Numbered from the stretch's first letter, positions 27,522 to 36,945 are shown. The stretch: 64,000 nucleotides of DNA from Verrucomicrobiaceae bacterium (GCA_016795365.1 JAEUHN010000032.1:1-64000), one strand, 5' to 3'. A program made the numbers and translations. Notes: generated by a model not told the origin, from the letters alone.

Positions 27522-28418
27522 ATGATGCCCGGAAAGCTGTCCTCTCTCTTTGCCTGCATATCTGTCATGATGCTGTCCGCGTGCGCAGCACCTCCCGCAG
27601 CGTTCACTCCCGCCACGATGCCCGTGACCGCAGTTCCCCAGTCACCAGCGCAGTCCCACTACATCAAGGCGGCCTCGGCACCTGTGATTCGTGCCGCCAG
27701 TTATCTCCTGGTGGATGCGAACACAGGCATTCCGATGGTGGCTCACAATGCTGATGCAAAGCGCGCCGTGGCCAGCACTCAGAAGATCATCACCGCGATG
27801 GTCGTCCTTGATCAAGGCAATCTCGATGACCCCGTCACCGTGAAATCCAGCGATGTGAATGTGGAGCCCACGCGACTCGGCATTCGCCCTGGCGAAACCT
27901 ACACGCGCAGGGCTCTGCTTTATGCCTTCCTGGTCAAGAGCGCGAACGACATCGGCAAGGCGCTCGCCCGCGACGTCGCTGGAAGTCAGGAGGCTTTCGC
28001 TTCGATGATGAACGCGAAGGCGCGTTCGCTCGGGATGAGTTCATCCTACTTCGTGAATCCCCACGGCCTCACCGAGGGCGGCCAGCATAGCACCGCACGG
28101 GACATGGCGCGTGCGGGCCTCGCCGCCTGGCGCTACCCGATCATTCGCGATGCCGTCCGCCAGCAGTATCACACCTTCCGGTTTGCCAGTGGAAAGAAGA
28201 TCACCCTGCATAACACCAATGAACTACTGGGCCAGATGCCCGAGTGCAATGGCATGAAGACGGGTTACACCAATGCCGCCGGACGCTGCCTCATCTCCTG
28301 TGCCACAAGCGGCGGGCGCTCCGTCATCCTGGTTCAGCTTGGGACAAAGACCAAATACATCTGGGACGATGGACGCATCCTGATGAGTTGGGGCCTACGT
28401 CAGCTAGGGCGTGGCTGA
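27522..28418 (+). CDS. D-alanyl-D-alanine carboxypeptidase, lipoprotein (DacA/PBP5 family)
   Basis: From the ATG at 27522 the protein has 298 residues. The frame is open 40 codons upstream, but that part overlaps the divergent gene start and is Pro-rich noise. The leader MMPGKLSSLFACISVMMLSAC ends in a lipobox, so the mature protein is probably lipid-anchored. Penicillin-binding motifs are complete: STQK (SxxK) near residue 80, SAN (SxN) near residue 140 and KTG (MKTGYT) near residue 243. It should trim the terminal D-Ala of peptidoglycan stem peptides. The C-terminal PBP5 extension domain is absent. Confidence 0.9.
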   Translation: MMPGKLSSLFACISVMMLSACAAPPAAFTPATMPVTAVPQSPAQSHYIKAASAPVIRAASYLLVDANTGIPMVAHNADAKRAVASTQKIITAMVVLDQGNLDDPVTVKSSDVNVEPTRLGIRPGETYTRRALLYAFLVKSANDIGKALARDVAGSQEAFASMMNAKARSLGMSSSYFVNPHGLTEGGQHSTARDMARAGLAAWRYPIIRDAVRQQYHTFRFASGKKITLHNTNELLGQMPECNGMKTGYTNAAGRCLISCATSGGRSVILVQLGTKTKYIWDDGRILMSWGLRQLGRG

Positions 28419-28507
28419 TGCCCAAAATAATTTCAGACCCCAACAGCCGATGTTTGAATAAACCAGCGAGTGCCCATATCAATAGCCCCGGACACCCCTC
28501 CAAAATT

Positions 28508-28864
28508 ATGAAAAACATTCTCACCTCATTGCTCTGCGCTTCGTCGCTCTTCACCCTCGCCTCCTGCGCAGGCGGACCCAACACCCAAACCGGAGCAGTG
28601 CTCGGTGGCCTTGGCGGCGCTGCCGTCGGCGGTATCATTGGCAACCAAAGCGGTCGCGGCCTCGAAGGCGCAGCGATCGGAGCTGGCCTCGGCGCCCTCG
28701 GCGGTGCAGCAATCGGCAACTCCCAGGACCAGCGCAACGTGCAGCGCCAGCAGCAATACTATCAGCAACAGCCGTATCAGCAGCCTTACCAGCAACCCCA
28801 GCCTTATGGCCGTGATCCGTATGGCCGCCCCGTCGATGCTTACGGTCGCCCGATCTACCGCTGA
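28508..28864 (+). CDS. Small glycine-zipper lipoprotein
   Basis: A 118-residue protein. The leader ends LASCAGG, a lipobox. Residues 28-72 form a glycine-zipper membrane segment (AVLGGLGGAAVGGIIGNQSG, then AAIGAGLGALGGAAIGN), as in YMGG/OmpA-associated outer-membrane lipoproteins. The tail is Gln/Tyr/Pro-rich (repeats of QQPY) and ends with repeats of DPYGRPVDAYGRPIYR. Function unknown; the type is often induced by envelope stress. A strong terminator follows at 28896. Confidence 0.85.
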   Translation: MKNILTSLLCASSLFTLASCAGGPNTQTGAVLGGLGGAAVGGIIGNQSGRGLEGAAIGAGLGALGGAAIGNSQDQRNVQRQQQYYQQQPYQQPYQQPQPYGRDPYGRPVDAYGRPIYR

Positions 28865-28895
28865 TCGAAGCCACCAGCCTCACAACTAGCCTTTG

Positions 28896-28931
28896 AAGCC
28901 CTGGACTCCTTGCGAGTTCAGGGCTTTTCCT
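28896..28931 (+). terminator. Rho-independent terminator after the glycine-zipper gene
   Basis: A 13-base-pair stem (AAGCCCTGGACTC pairing with GAGTTCAGGGCTT, one G-T pair) around a 5-base loop, followed by TTTTCCTTTTT. It ends the plus-strand transcript and sits just before the stop of the convergent DUF1501 gene. Confidence 0.85.
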
Positions 28932-28933
28932 TT

Positions 28934-30358
28934 TTAGGCAAGCACTGGCTTGATCACGTTGCCTGCGATGCCCGTGAGCCGCATGTCCAGCCCCTGGGCC
29001 TTCACGGTCAGTCGTTTGTGATCCACGCCCATGAGGTGAAGCATCGTGGCGTGCAGATCGTGAACACTCACCACGTCCTGCACCGAGCGATAGCCGAGTT
29101 CATCGGTTTCCCCGTGACTGAATCCCCCCTTCACACCGCCACCCGCCGTGAAGACGGAGAAGGCCAGGATGTGATGGTCGCGCCCCGTTCCCTGCCCCAT
29201 CGGCGTGCGCCCGAATTCCCCACCCCAGAGGATGAGCGTGTCATCGAGCAGACCGCGTTGCTTGAGATCCGTGATGAGGGCAGCCGTGGCTTTGTCCACG
29301 TCTTCGGCTCCCATCTTCATGCCTTCGACGATGCCGCCGTGATGATCCCAGGCGCGATGATAGAGCTGAATCATCCGCACGCCTCGCTCGGCAAGGCGGC
29401 GTGCCAGCAGACAGTTCGAGGCGAATGATCCATCGCCCGGCTGCTTCACGCCATACATGTCCAGTGTTGCCTGAGTTTCCTTGCTCATGTCGGTGAGGTC
29501 GGGCACGGAACTCTGCATCTTAAACGCCATCTCATACTGGGCGATGCGAGTGGAGATCTCAGGATCGACGCGCTCCTCGGCCAGGATGCCATTCAGCCGG
29601 TTGACCTCATCCACGATCTGCCGCTGCGTGCTCTGGCACACCCCATCGGGACTGCCGAGGTAGTGAACCGCATCGCCCTTGGACTGGAACTGAATGCCCT
29701 GGAACTTGCTCGGCAACAGACCGCTCGACCACTGCCGCGCAGAGACCGGTTGCTGACCCGTTCGCCCAGCCGATGTGAGCACCACGAAACCCGGCAGTTC
29801 CTCAGTCTCGCTGCCGAGTCCATACAGCAGCCACGATCCCATGCTCGGACGGCCTTTGATAATGCTGCCCGTGTTCATGAAGGCGTGAGCCGTGTCATGA
29901 TTGATCTGCTCGGTCTGCATCGACTTGATCACGCACAGCTCATCGGCCGCGCCACGAATGTGCGGAAACAACTCCGAGATCATGAGCCCCGATTTGCCCG
30001 AGGGCTTGAAGTCACAAATCGGTCCCCGCGCCTTGAGCACGGCGTTTTGCAACTGCGCCAGCTGCTGCCCCTTTGTGAACGAGTCTGGGAACGGCTTGCC
30101 ATCCAGCTCTCGCAGCTTCGGCTTCCAGTCGAGCGTCTCCAGATGCGATGGTCCGCCAGCCATGCAGAGGTGAATGATGCGCCGCGCCTTGATCGGAGCG
30201 TGCGGCTTTTGCAGCACTCCCGTCCAGCGATCCGCGGCCTTGGCTTGATCCATCAGCGAGGCAAGGGCCACACCGCCGAGCCCGAGGGCTGATTGCGTGA
30301 GAAAGGCCCGGCGTTTCACGCTGAGATCGAAGGCTTCCTGATCGAAGTAGGCTTTCAT
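28934..30358 (-). CDS. DUF1501 protein, partner of the adjacent PSD1 cytochrome
   Basis: A 474-residue DUF1501 protein. The leader reads VKRRAFLTQSALGLGGVALASLMD, a Tat-type signal. Family-typical stretches are IIHLCMAGGPSHLETLDWKP, HAFMNTGSIIKGRPSMGSW, MIQLYHRAWDHHGG and LILWGGEFGRTPMGQGTGRDHH, the last carrying the metal-site residues. The gene follows the PSCyt1-DUF1549-DUF1553 gene by 21 bases on the same strand, the classic PVC pair. Reaction unknown. Confidence 0.93.
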   Translation of the reverse strand: MKAYFDQEAFDLSVKRRAFLTQSALGLGGVALASLMDQAKAADRWTGVLQKPHAPIKARRIIHLCMAGGPSHLETLDWKPKLRELDGKPFPDSFTKGQQLAQLQNAVLKARGPICDFKPSGKSGLMISELFPHIRGAADELCVIKSMQTEQINHDTAHAFMNTGSIIKGRPSMGSWLLYGLGSETEELPGFVVLTSAGRTGQQPVSARQWSSGLLPSKFQGIQFQSKGDAVHYLGSPDGVCQSTQRQIVDEVNRLNGILAEERVDPEISTRIAQYEMAFKMQSSVPDLTDMSKETQATLDMYGVKQPGDGSFASNCLLARRLAERGVRMIQLYHRAWDHHGGIVEGMKMGAEDVDKATAALITDLKQRGLLDDTLILWGGEFGRTPMGQGTGRDHHILAFSVFTAGGGVKGGFSHGETDELGYRSVQDVVSVHDLHATMLHLMGVDHKRLTVKAQGLDMRLTGIAGNVIKPVLA

Positions 30359-30379
30359 GGCTGAAAAGAAGTTCGAGGG

Positions 30380-33300
30380 TTAGTAGCGCGTGATCGTCTC
30401 GTGCAAGTTCAGCACCACTCGCGCCACGGAGGTCCAGGCCGCGAGTTCCTTAGCATCCTCGGCAGGCGTCGCCTTCAGGCCCACCTGCATGAGCTTGCCA
30501 GCATCCGAGCATCCATCAGCAAACTGCTTCCGCTGACTGGCCAGGAAGCTGAGCAGCGATTGGAGTTCCTTCTCCTTCGGCAAACGCGCCAACGCGATCT
30601 GGAAGGCATGCTGAATGCGATCCTTGTCCCCGCTCTTGCACTCCGCGATGATCTTGGAAGCAAAGACACGCGCCGCCTCCACGTAGCTCGGATCATTGAG
30701 CAGTGTGAGTGCCTGCTGGGGAGTATTGGAAACACTGCGAGCACAGACGCATTCGTCGCGATTCGGCGCATCGAAGTTCGCCAGCATCGGATGCAGGAAG
30801 GTGCGCTGCCAGTGCATGTAGAGGCCGCGCCGCCACTGACGATCATCCATGTCAGCAACGTAGTCGCGATTCGGGAACTGGAGGTTCGCGTAGTAGCCTG
30901 CGGGTTGATAAGGCTTCGCACTGGGGCCGCCGATTTCCAGGTTCAGTAGCCCGGCAATCGCCAGCGCATTGTCACGGACAAACTCGGCATCCAGGCGACG
31001 CGGATTCTGCGAGGCCAGCAGACGGTTGTTCGGGTCCACGTCGCGCAAGTCCGGGCGCAGGTTGCTGTCCTGACGATAGGTGGCGCTCATCACGATCAGC
31101 TTGATCATGTGCCGCACATCCCAGCCTGAGTCACGGAATTCGGCGCCCAGCCAGTCGAGCAGTTCCGGGTGCGACGGCGGCTCGCCTTGAGCCCCGAGAT
31201 CATCCACCACAGCGGACAATCCATTGCCGAAGAACTGCTTCCAAAGCCGGTTCATCACCGCGCGAGGAGTCACCGGATTCTCCTTCGAGCAAAGCCACTG
31301 CGCGAGGTCGAGACGGGTGTGCTTCGGATCGGCGGTCGCCGTCTTCCCGGGCAAAAAGTGCGGCGTCGCCGGTGCACGAACCTCACCGGTTTCATCCTGC
31401 CAGTTGCCACGAGCCAGCACCCGGATGGTCAGAGGCTCCATGCGCTGAGTCACCATCGTATGGGCGCGACCTTCACGGCATTCAAGGATCTGCGCGGTCA
31501 GTTTCTTGTAACTGGCCAGGGCTTCGGGATTCCAGCCCGTGCTGGTGAGGTAGGCCGCACGAGCTTGCGGCTCGGTGTTCGTCAGCAGCCGCGGAAGCTC
31601 CTTCAACCACTCATCGGCACCGGCGAGCATGGGCGGAGCAAAGGGCGACACGGACACCCGAACGCAACCCGCGAGATTGCCCTCGATCTTCACCTTCAAG
31701 ACATCGCCCTCGGCAGCTTTCAAAGGGTGATCCAGCCACCAGATGGAACTGTGCGCCTGGTTCCATTGCGAGGCCGAGGTCTTCCAGCCAGTCTGAATGC
31801 CGATCAGTTCGTCACCATCGGCAAACCGAGGCTCCTTCAGCGCCGAGTCCGCATAACGAATCGCCACAGGCAATCCTTTGCCGCCCTTCGGTTGGAATGA
31901 GGCGGACACCTTGAGCAAGGCACTTGTCTGAGCACCACCGCGCAGGATGCTGCCCTTGTGCAGAGCATCAGGGAGCAACTCGATCCGCACCGCCGCGATA
32001 TCACCCACGGGCAGCCGCAGGCGCACCTCGGTATTGTCCGCCGGCGAGGGTTCAAACACGATCCGCCCATCGTCCTTGCTAGCGAATGGCACCTTGCTCG
32101 CAGCCTTCGCCTTCGCAGTCACTTGGGCCGCAGCCTTCGCGGCCGCCTTCGCCTCCTTGCCTTTCGCAGGAGTCGCCGCACTCACACTGACGTCCGGCCT
32201 CGGCGTCAGCCAGCCCGAGGGGTTCTCCGCGAGGAAGGTCCGCGACTTCGTCAGCCAGCCCTCGAAGGCCGCCTTGGCACCCACATCCATGTCGAGCAAC
32301 TCGCTGGCCTGGCACACAGCGCGAGCACGCTGCTTCTGGAGGCTTTCGATGCGCGCCTTGAGGTAAGGGCTTTCCACCTCGATCTCGGGCGGGAAAGGAT
32401 GGTCATTGGTCCAGCCCTTCAGCTCAGGGTTCGGCGTGTAGCCGTAGTCCGCATACACGCCCCACTGTTTCACATCGGCAAAGAAGGCCTGGAGCGAGTA
32501 GAAGTCGCGCTGGGTGATCGGATCATACTTGTGATCGTGACACTCCGCGCAGGTGAAGGTGGCTCCCAGCCAAGCCCCGGCGACCGTGCGCACGCGCTCG
32601 CCACCATACTTCGCCAGATACTCCTTCGCCTGCGCACCGCCCTCGCGCGTCATCATGTTCAGCCGGTTGAAACCCGTAGCCGTGAGTTGCTGCGGCGTCG
32701 GGTTCGGCAGCAGATCGCCAGCCAACTGCTCCTTGGTGAACTGGTCGAATCGCTTGTTCGTCGCGAAGGCATCGATCACGTAATCGCGATACGGGAAGAT
32801 GCGCTGATTCTGATCACCATGGAAGCCCACCGTGTCTGCGAACCGCGCCACATCCAGCCACCACACCGCCAGGCGTTCACCGTAGTGCGGCGAGCGCAAC
32901 AAACGATCCACCAGCGCTTCGTAAGCCCCCTCGCGCTCGGTTTCCCAGGCCTTCACAAACGCATTCACCTCGGCCACCGATGGCGGCAATCCCGTGAGAT
33001 CGAGGGATACCCGACGAATCAGCGTCCGCGGATCGGCTTGTTCCGAGGGCTGCAAGTTCTTCTCCGCCAAGGTCGCGCGAATGAAGGCATCAATCGCCGA
33101 GGCCGTCTTCTCAGCCTTCGGCACCGGCGGCTTCGCCAGCGGCGTGTAGGCCCAGTGCGCCTCGTAGTTCGCGCCTTCGGCGATCCACTGCTTGATCAGT
33201 TCCTTTTGCGCCGGCTTCAGCACCTTGTGCGTGTCTGGCGGCGGCATCAGATCATCCTCATCATCGGTCAGGATGCGGGCGATGAGTTCACTGTCCTTGG

Positions 33301-33523
33301 GGTTGCCAGGGATGATCGCCTTCGCTTCGATGGCAGCCTCGCGTTCATCCAGGCGAAGGTCCGCCTCGCGATGCTTCGGGTCCGGCCCGTGACAGTAGTA
33401 GCAGTTCTCCGAGAGGATCGGACGGATGTCGCGGTTGAACCGCACCTTGCCAGCTGCCTGCACGACAGAGGAGGCGAGCAAGGAGCCGGCCGTCAGACAG
33501 GCAAGGAAACGCGTGGTGTTCAT
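30380..33523 (-). CDS. PSCyt1-DUF1549-DUF1553 (PSD1) giant cytochrome protein
   Basis: A 1047-residue secreted protein with a signal peptide (about residues 1-23). Order of parts: PSCyt1 cytochrome-c domain with CYYCHG near residue 42 and the distal region DDLMPPPDTHKVL; PSCyt2/DUF1549 (RRVSLDLTGLPPSVAEVNAF, LAVWWLDVARFADT..., CAECHDHKYDPITQRDFY); an Ala/Lys-rich linker near residues 450-480; a carbohydrate-binding-like middle; and DUF1553 (AVMNRLWKQFFGNGLSAVVDDLGAQGEPPSHPELLDWL..., ANFDAPNRDECVCARSVSNTPQQALTLLN). A redox or degradative role in polymer use is inferred for the family. It heads a two-gene operon with the DUF1501 gene. Confidence 0.93.
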   Translation of the reverse strand: MNTTRFLACLTAGSLLASSVVQAAGKVRFNRDIRPILSENCYYCHGPDPKHREADLRLDEREAAIEAKAIIPGNPKDSELIARILTDDEDDLMPPPDTHKVLKPAQKELIKQWIAEGANYEAHWAYTPLAKPPVPKAEKTASAIDAFIRATLAEKNLQPSEQADPRTLIRRVSLDLTGLPPSVAEVNAFVKAWETEREGAYEALVDRLLRSPHYGERLAVWWLDVARFADTVGFHGDQNQRIFPYRDYVIDAFATNKRFDQFTKEQLAGDLLPNPTPQQLTATGFNRLNMMTREGGAQAKEYLAKYGGERVRTVAGAWLGATFTCAECHDHKYDPITQRDFYSLQAFFADVKQWGVYADYGYTPNPELKGWTNDHPFPPEIEVESPYLKARIESLQKQRARAVCQASELLDMDVGAKAAFEGWLTKSRTFLAENPSGWLTPRPDVSVSAATPAKGKEAKAAAKAAAQVTAKAKAASKVPFASKDDGRIVFEPSPADNTEVRLRLPVGDIAAVRIELLPDALHKGSILRGGAQTSALLKVSASFQPKGGKGLPVAIRYADSALKEPRFADGDELIGIQTGWKTSASQWNQAHSSIWWLDHPLKAAEGDVLKVKIEGNLAGCVRVSVSPFAPPMLAGADEWLKELPRLLTNTEPQARAAYLTSTGWNPEALASYKKLTAQILECREGRAHTMVTQRMEPLTIRVLARGNWQDETGEVRAPATPHFLPGKTATADPKHTRLDLAQWLCSKENPVTPRAVMNRLWKQFFGNGLSAVVDDLGAQGEPPSHPELLDWLGAEFRDSGWDVRHMIKLIVMSATYRQDSNLRPDLRDVDPNNRLLASQNPRRLDAEFVRDNALAIAGLLNLEIGGPSAKPYQPAGYYANLQFPNRDYVADMDDRQWRRGLYMHWQRTFLHPMLANFDAPNRDECVCARSVSNTPQQALTLLNDPSYVEAARVFASKIIAECKSGDKDRIQHAFQIALARLPKEKELQSLLSFLASQRKQFADGCSDAGKLMQVGLKATPAEDAKELAAWTSVARVVLNLHETITRY

Positions 33524-33623
33524 AACGAGGGTTGGCTCGGGTTACGCCCAGCCGCCGTCTCGCCTTGCAGTCAAGGCAGCCCAGGCGCAGTGGAAAACAA
33601 GCCAAGTGAAGCCATCCGACATG

Positions 33624-34427
33624 TCAGGGCGCGTGCTTGAGCAGGAAGTCCACGATCGGCGCCGGGTCCTTCAGACTGTGCGGATGATGATCCCCCCCAG
33701 GCTTCACGATCATCTCCATCACACCACCCATCGCCTCATAGCGCTGCTTCACGATGGCAGAGTTCTCCGCCAGCGGCACCACCTGGTCCGCATCCCCCAC
33801 CACCGCCAGGATCGGGATCTTCCCCTTCGCCAGCGGCGCCAGGTTATCGATCGGGTTCAAGGCGTAAGCCTTCGCCGCTGCATCGTCCTTCAGCCCATAG
33901 ACCTCCTTGCACCGCGTCCAGTCACCCGGAGATCCCTTGCCCTTGCCGAAGCCCGCCGGCCAGCTCTTGAAGTCACACACCGGCGCATCCAGGTAAAGAC
34001 CAGCCACCCGCTCCGGATTCAGCGCCGCATAGTTCAGGGCGAAGAGCCCCCCGCGACTGAACCCCTCGAGCACCACCTTCGCGTTGAGTTGATAGGCCTT
34101 CATCATCTCCTCGTGAAACACCCTCATGTGATCCGTCGCGATGGGCGCGCCATACTGATTCGTCATCGTCGTGTAGGCCACATGCCAGCCCTTCGCCAGC
34201 AGCGCCAGATCCGCCTGCGGCTCATGGCCGAAGAACTCCGTGCGCCAGATCCACGGCTTGCCCGCCGCCGCCACCTTCGGCACCACCAGCCAGCTCTTCC
34301 GGCCCGCCACCTGGAAATCAAGCCGGTCAAACCCCTGCCACTGCGACTTCATCGGCTCCTCGGCCCCCAGCCAGCCAGAGCCCACCGCCATCACCACCAT
34401 CAGAGAGAGAAAAGAAACACGAGTCAT
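33624..34427 (-). CDS. Secreted alpha/beta hydrolase
   Basis: From the chosen ATG the protein has 267 residues with a signal peptide (MTRVSFLSLMVVMAVGSGWLG). It shows an alpha/beta-hydrolase pattern: WIWRTEFFGHEP, the nucleophile elbow EGFSRGGLFA (GFSRGG) near residue 124, the acid region IPILAVVGDADQVVPL and the His in GGDHHPHSL. The whole triad is in place. Close to other short secreted hydrolases of PVC bacteria that have no known substrate. Confidence 0.8.
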   Translation of the reverse strand: MTRVSFLSLMVVMAVGSGWLGAEEPMKSQWQGFDRLDFQVAGRKSWLVVPKVAAAGKPWIWRTEFFGHEPQADLALLAKGWHVAYTTMTNQYGAPIATDHMRVFHEEMMKAYQLNAKVVLEGFSRGGLFALNYAALNPERVAGLYLDAPVCDFKSWPAGFGKGKGSPGDWTRCKEVYGLKDDAAAKAYALNPIDNLAPLAKGKIPILAVVGDADQVVPLAENSAIVKQRYEAMGGVMEMIVKPGGDHHPHSLKDPAPIVDFLLKHAP

Positions 34428-34583
34428 GCCCACCTCTACGACCGAGACGCCCGGAACTCGCACGCTTTCAAGCGACCCAGACAATTGCTCGCACTTGAGT
34501 CCTTGGTCAGGATAGCGTTGCGCTCACACCTCCTTTTCTGGTAGAAGCTCACATCGTTCGGCCCAAGATAAGAAACGATTGGA

Positions 34584-34928
34584 ATGACCATCGAACCCAC
34601 CTGCTCTCAAAGGAAGACGCCATTTCTGAGTAGGCCGAGTTGGCAGCGCTTGGCACACGCGGTGTTTTACACCTTCCTCACGCTAACCTTGGTGCTGGGT
34701 TTCTTGGGAATGGTGACAGCTAGGTTTGGCCCCTTCCGAGGAACGTTTTTGGATTTCTATCTGGTCAGCACTGATGGGTTTCGAAATGCCATTGGTGTCA
34801 CCGGATTGGCGTCCCTTCTTGGGTTTTGGATAGCCTGGATCGTTTGCCCGGAATTGAGGCATCGACATCGTTACATGAGCCTCTTCATCTTCGCGATGAC
34901 GCTACTTGGCTTGGCCACGCCCGGTTGA
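34584..34928 (+). CDS. Small membrane protein, unknown
   Basis: A 114-residue protein with three hydrophobic segments (AVFYTFLTLTLVLGFLGMV, NAIGVTGLASLLGFWIAWIV and YMSLFIFAMTLLGLA). It resembles no family I know. Codon use is less GC-biased than in the neighbouring catabolic genes, fitting an accessory origin. It opens a run of three small membrane-protein genes on the plus strand. Confidence 0.5.
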   Translation: MTIEPTCSQRKTPFLSRPSWQRLAHAVFYTFLTLTLVLGFLGMVTARFGPFRGTFLDFYLVSTDGFRNAIGVTGLASLLGFWIAWIVCPELRHRHRYMSLFIFAMTLLGLATPG

Positions 34929-35035
34929 GATCGTGCCGACAGCGCCGACGGAAACACCTTACTCAAGACAGAACACCAGACACTGTGCCGATTGTGACAC
35001 TGCGAAACAAGACGGCCTAAGGCAGGCCCGCCACC

Positions 35036-35413
35036 ATGAGCTTTTGGACCAACAAAGACAGATCAACGATCCTCTCAGACGCAGAGGAATTGGCTCATAC
35101 GCCGGAGCGGAGCCCGTGGACAAAGTATATCCTGGGCTTCTTCGTTCCATCCGCACTGGTCATTTACAGCCTGTATTCGATCAACCGTGGAAGTATCACA
35201 CTGCCCGGCAGCCGAGGCTCGATGACCATCACTGGTGACGACGTCACTCTCCTGGCCGTCGCCTACGTTGCCTTGGCCGTTTTCCTCCACTGCCACTGGG
35301 TCTGGTGCCTTCATGAGCGCCTCTGGATTTACGCCGGACGCCTGAAGGTCGGCAGTTTGCTAGTGTTCCTCCCATGCTTCCTGGTCGTCATCTACCATCA
35401 GCTAGGCTTTTGA
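35036..35413 (+). CDS. Small membrane protein, unknown
   Basis: A 125-residue protein. Hydrophobic segments at about residues 30-48 (YILGFFVPSALVIYSLYSI), 70-90 (LLAVAYVALAVFLHCHWVWCL) and 103-122 (VGSLLVFLPCFLVVIYHQL). No family recognised. It lies 107 bases after the previous small membrane gene and 145 before the next. Confidence 0.55.
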   Translation: MSFWTNKDRSTILSDAEELAHTPERSPWTKYILGFFVPSALVIYSLYSINRGSITLPGSRGSMTITGDDVTLLAVAYVALAVFLHCHWVWCLHERLWIYAGRLKVGSLLVFLPCFLVVIYHQLGF

Positions 35414-35558
35414 TCACTTCCACCTGCCGAAGGCTCAGAAACACGGACCGATCATGTCCCACCAAGTCGGATGCGATCAATGGCTATCATGCCATCCATC
35501 CCGTCATCAGCCCTTCCCACGCTCCGTCACCTGATCCGAAGCAACATACCGCGCCCCC

Positions 35559-35804
35559 ATGCCCGCCCACCCCAAGCATCCAGACATCAGCATCGAGTCG
35601 CTCGAAGGTTACACGGAGGACGCCGAGAGCCGGAGAGCATTCTTGCGGTCCCACTACGGCATCGTCTGGCTCGCGGCGGGAGGGTTCGTGATCATCGTTA
35701 GCGGCATGGTGTTCGGCTACCTCAGGACGGACCGGTATGGAGAGCTTGCGGTGGTGGCGTGCCTGGGAGCGATGTTTCTCGGCCTCGGTCGCGCCTACCG
35801 ATAA
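35559..35804 (+). CDS. Small two-span membrane protein, unknown
   Basis: An 81-residue protein with a charged N-terminus (ISIESLEGYTEDAESRRAF) and two membrane segments (IVWLAAGGFVIIVSGMVFGYL, LAVVACLGAMFLGLG). No family recognised. A further short frame of 38 codons follows at 35834-35950 (MQAYRNTSAPEG...), too short to call with confidence. Confidence 0.55.
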   Translation: MPAHPKHPDISIESLEGYTEDAESRRAFLRSHYGIVWLAAGGFVIIVSGMVFGYLRTDRYGELAVVACLGAMFLGLGRAYR

Positions 35805-35985
35805 CGCCGCGCAGCACACGCACCGGCAAACCGATGCAGGCCTACCGCAATACCTCGGCCCCGGAAGGGGTGGTCGAGATGATCTACGTCGATCACGAAA
35901 GCCGGACCTACTTCCGCCACACCTTTGCGGTTCCTTCGACCGGCGATTGATGCGGCTTGGGACGCCAAAGCCTGGCCTTGGAGTT

Positions 35986-36546
35986 TCACCGCCGCAGCGC
36001 CGTGATCAGTTCATCCACCTTGTCGAGGAGGGCCTGCATCTGGGCCGCGTTGTAGGTGCCGTCGGCGGACTGGCCCAGGGTGTTCACGCTGTTGGTGTTG
36101 CTGCTCGTCGTGGTGATCTCGGCGGCCAGGGCGGCGGCGGTCACCTCGCCGTCGGTGCCATTGGTGCCGTCCACTCCCCGTGGAATCGCGAAGGTGAAAT
36201 GCACATTGGTGCCATCGAAGCTCACGCCCACCGTCGCAGGCTCGCCGGGGTTCAGCGTGGTCACCGAGTCCACCACCGCCGTCGCAAAGGGCTGCCCTGG
36301 GTCCCCCATGGTGCCTGTGGGGCCGATCTCCCCCTGCGGGATGGCAAAGGTGAAGTGCAGGGTGCTGCCGATCACGTTCACACCGGCGGTGGCGGGCGAG
36401 CTTGGCGGCAGCGTCGTGATGCTGTCCACCTGCGCATCGGAGACGGTGAGGATGGCATCGATGAGCGCCTTCAGCCCGTTGAGCTGACTGCGCATCTGCA
36501 CGGCGTCGAGCGGCGTGCCTTCTTGGGGGAGAGTGGGATCGAACAT
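35986..36546 (-). CDS. Collagen-like/tail-fibre-like protein
   Basis: A 186-residue protein with no leader. The middle has two copies of a unit with the pattern 'SxTTLxPxxPAT(A/V)GVxxxGxxxHFTFAIPxG', followed by short Gly-x-y runs (GPTGTMGDPGQP and GTNGTDGE) like collagen triplets. The C-terminus is a heptad-like helix (NAAQMQALLDKVDELITALRR) that could trimerise. The layout matches phage tail-fibre or filament-tip style proteins, but no phage genes are adjacent. On the same strand as the protein at 37105, 558 bases away. Confidence 0.6.
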   Translation of the reverse strand: MFDPTLPQEGTPLDAVQMRSQLNGLKALIDAILTVSDAQVDSITTLPPSSPATAGVNVIGSTLHFTFAIPQGEIGPTGTMGDPGQPFATAVVDSVTTLNPGEPATVGVSFDGTNVHFTFAIPRGVDGTNGTDGEVTAAALAAEITTTSSNTNSVNTLGQSADGTYNAAQMQALLDKVDELITALRR

Positions 36547-36730
36547 GATGGGAAAGGGTGAAGGGTCGAGGTGTGCGTTTCATGGTAGCCCCGTTGCGCC
36601 GCAACGGGTTGCCCGGTGGACACGCGGGGCGAAAGAGTGAGCGAGAGGCGATGGCGGAGCGCGCATCCCCAGGCACGGCGTGACTGGACGACTATGGGGG
36701 GCGCCGCAGCTTGGGGGTGGTTCGTTGGAG
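36547..36730. other. Intergenic stretch left of the 43-bp repeat array
   Basis: No supported gene. The stretch is GC-rich, contains the short repeat GTTGCGCCGCAACGGGTTGC region near 36590-36610 (a self-complementary TTGCGCCGCAA), and leads into the tandem repeats that begin at 36731. Confidence 0.4.
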
Positions 36731-36945
36731 CTTTCGGGTGCCTCATCGCAGCCTCCGGGCTCCGATGTCCGAGGTTTGGGGTGCCTCATCGCAGCCTCAG
36801 GGCTCCGGTGCCGGAGGTTTGGGGTGCCTCATCGGAGCCTCAGAGCTCCGGTGTCGGAGCTTTGGGGTGCCTCATCGGAGCCTCGGTGCACCCGCGTCGG
36901 AGGTTTGGGGTGCCTCGTCGGAGCCTCAGGGCTCCGATTGACCAC
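36731..36945. repeat. 43-bp tandem repeat array, five copies
   Basis: Units begin at 36731, 36774, 36817, 36860 and 36903, exactly 43 bases apart. Each contains a core like TTTGGGGTGCCTCATCG followed by AGCCTCAGGGCTCCG. Because 43 is not a multiple of 3, the array cannot code a protein repeat in one frame, so the open frames across it are not genes. Sequence beyond the array to 37104 is GC-rich and holds no gene I can support. Confidence 0.9.

Noticed and set aside
31958-33640. A 560-codon plus-strand frame opposite the PSD1 gene, and a similar 433-codon minus-strand frame at 18671-19972 opposite the dimethylformamidase-like gene
   Set aside because: Antisense shadows; the opposite strand has full-length conserved proteins.
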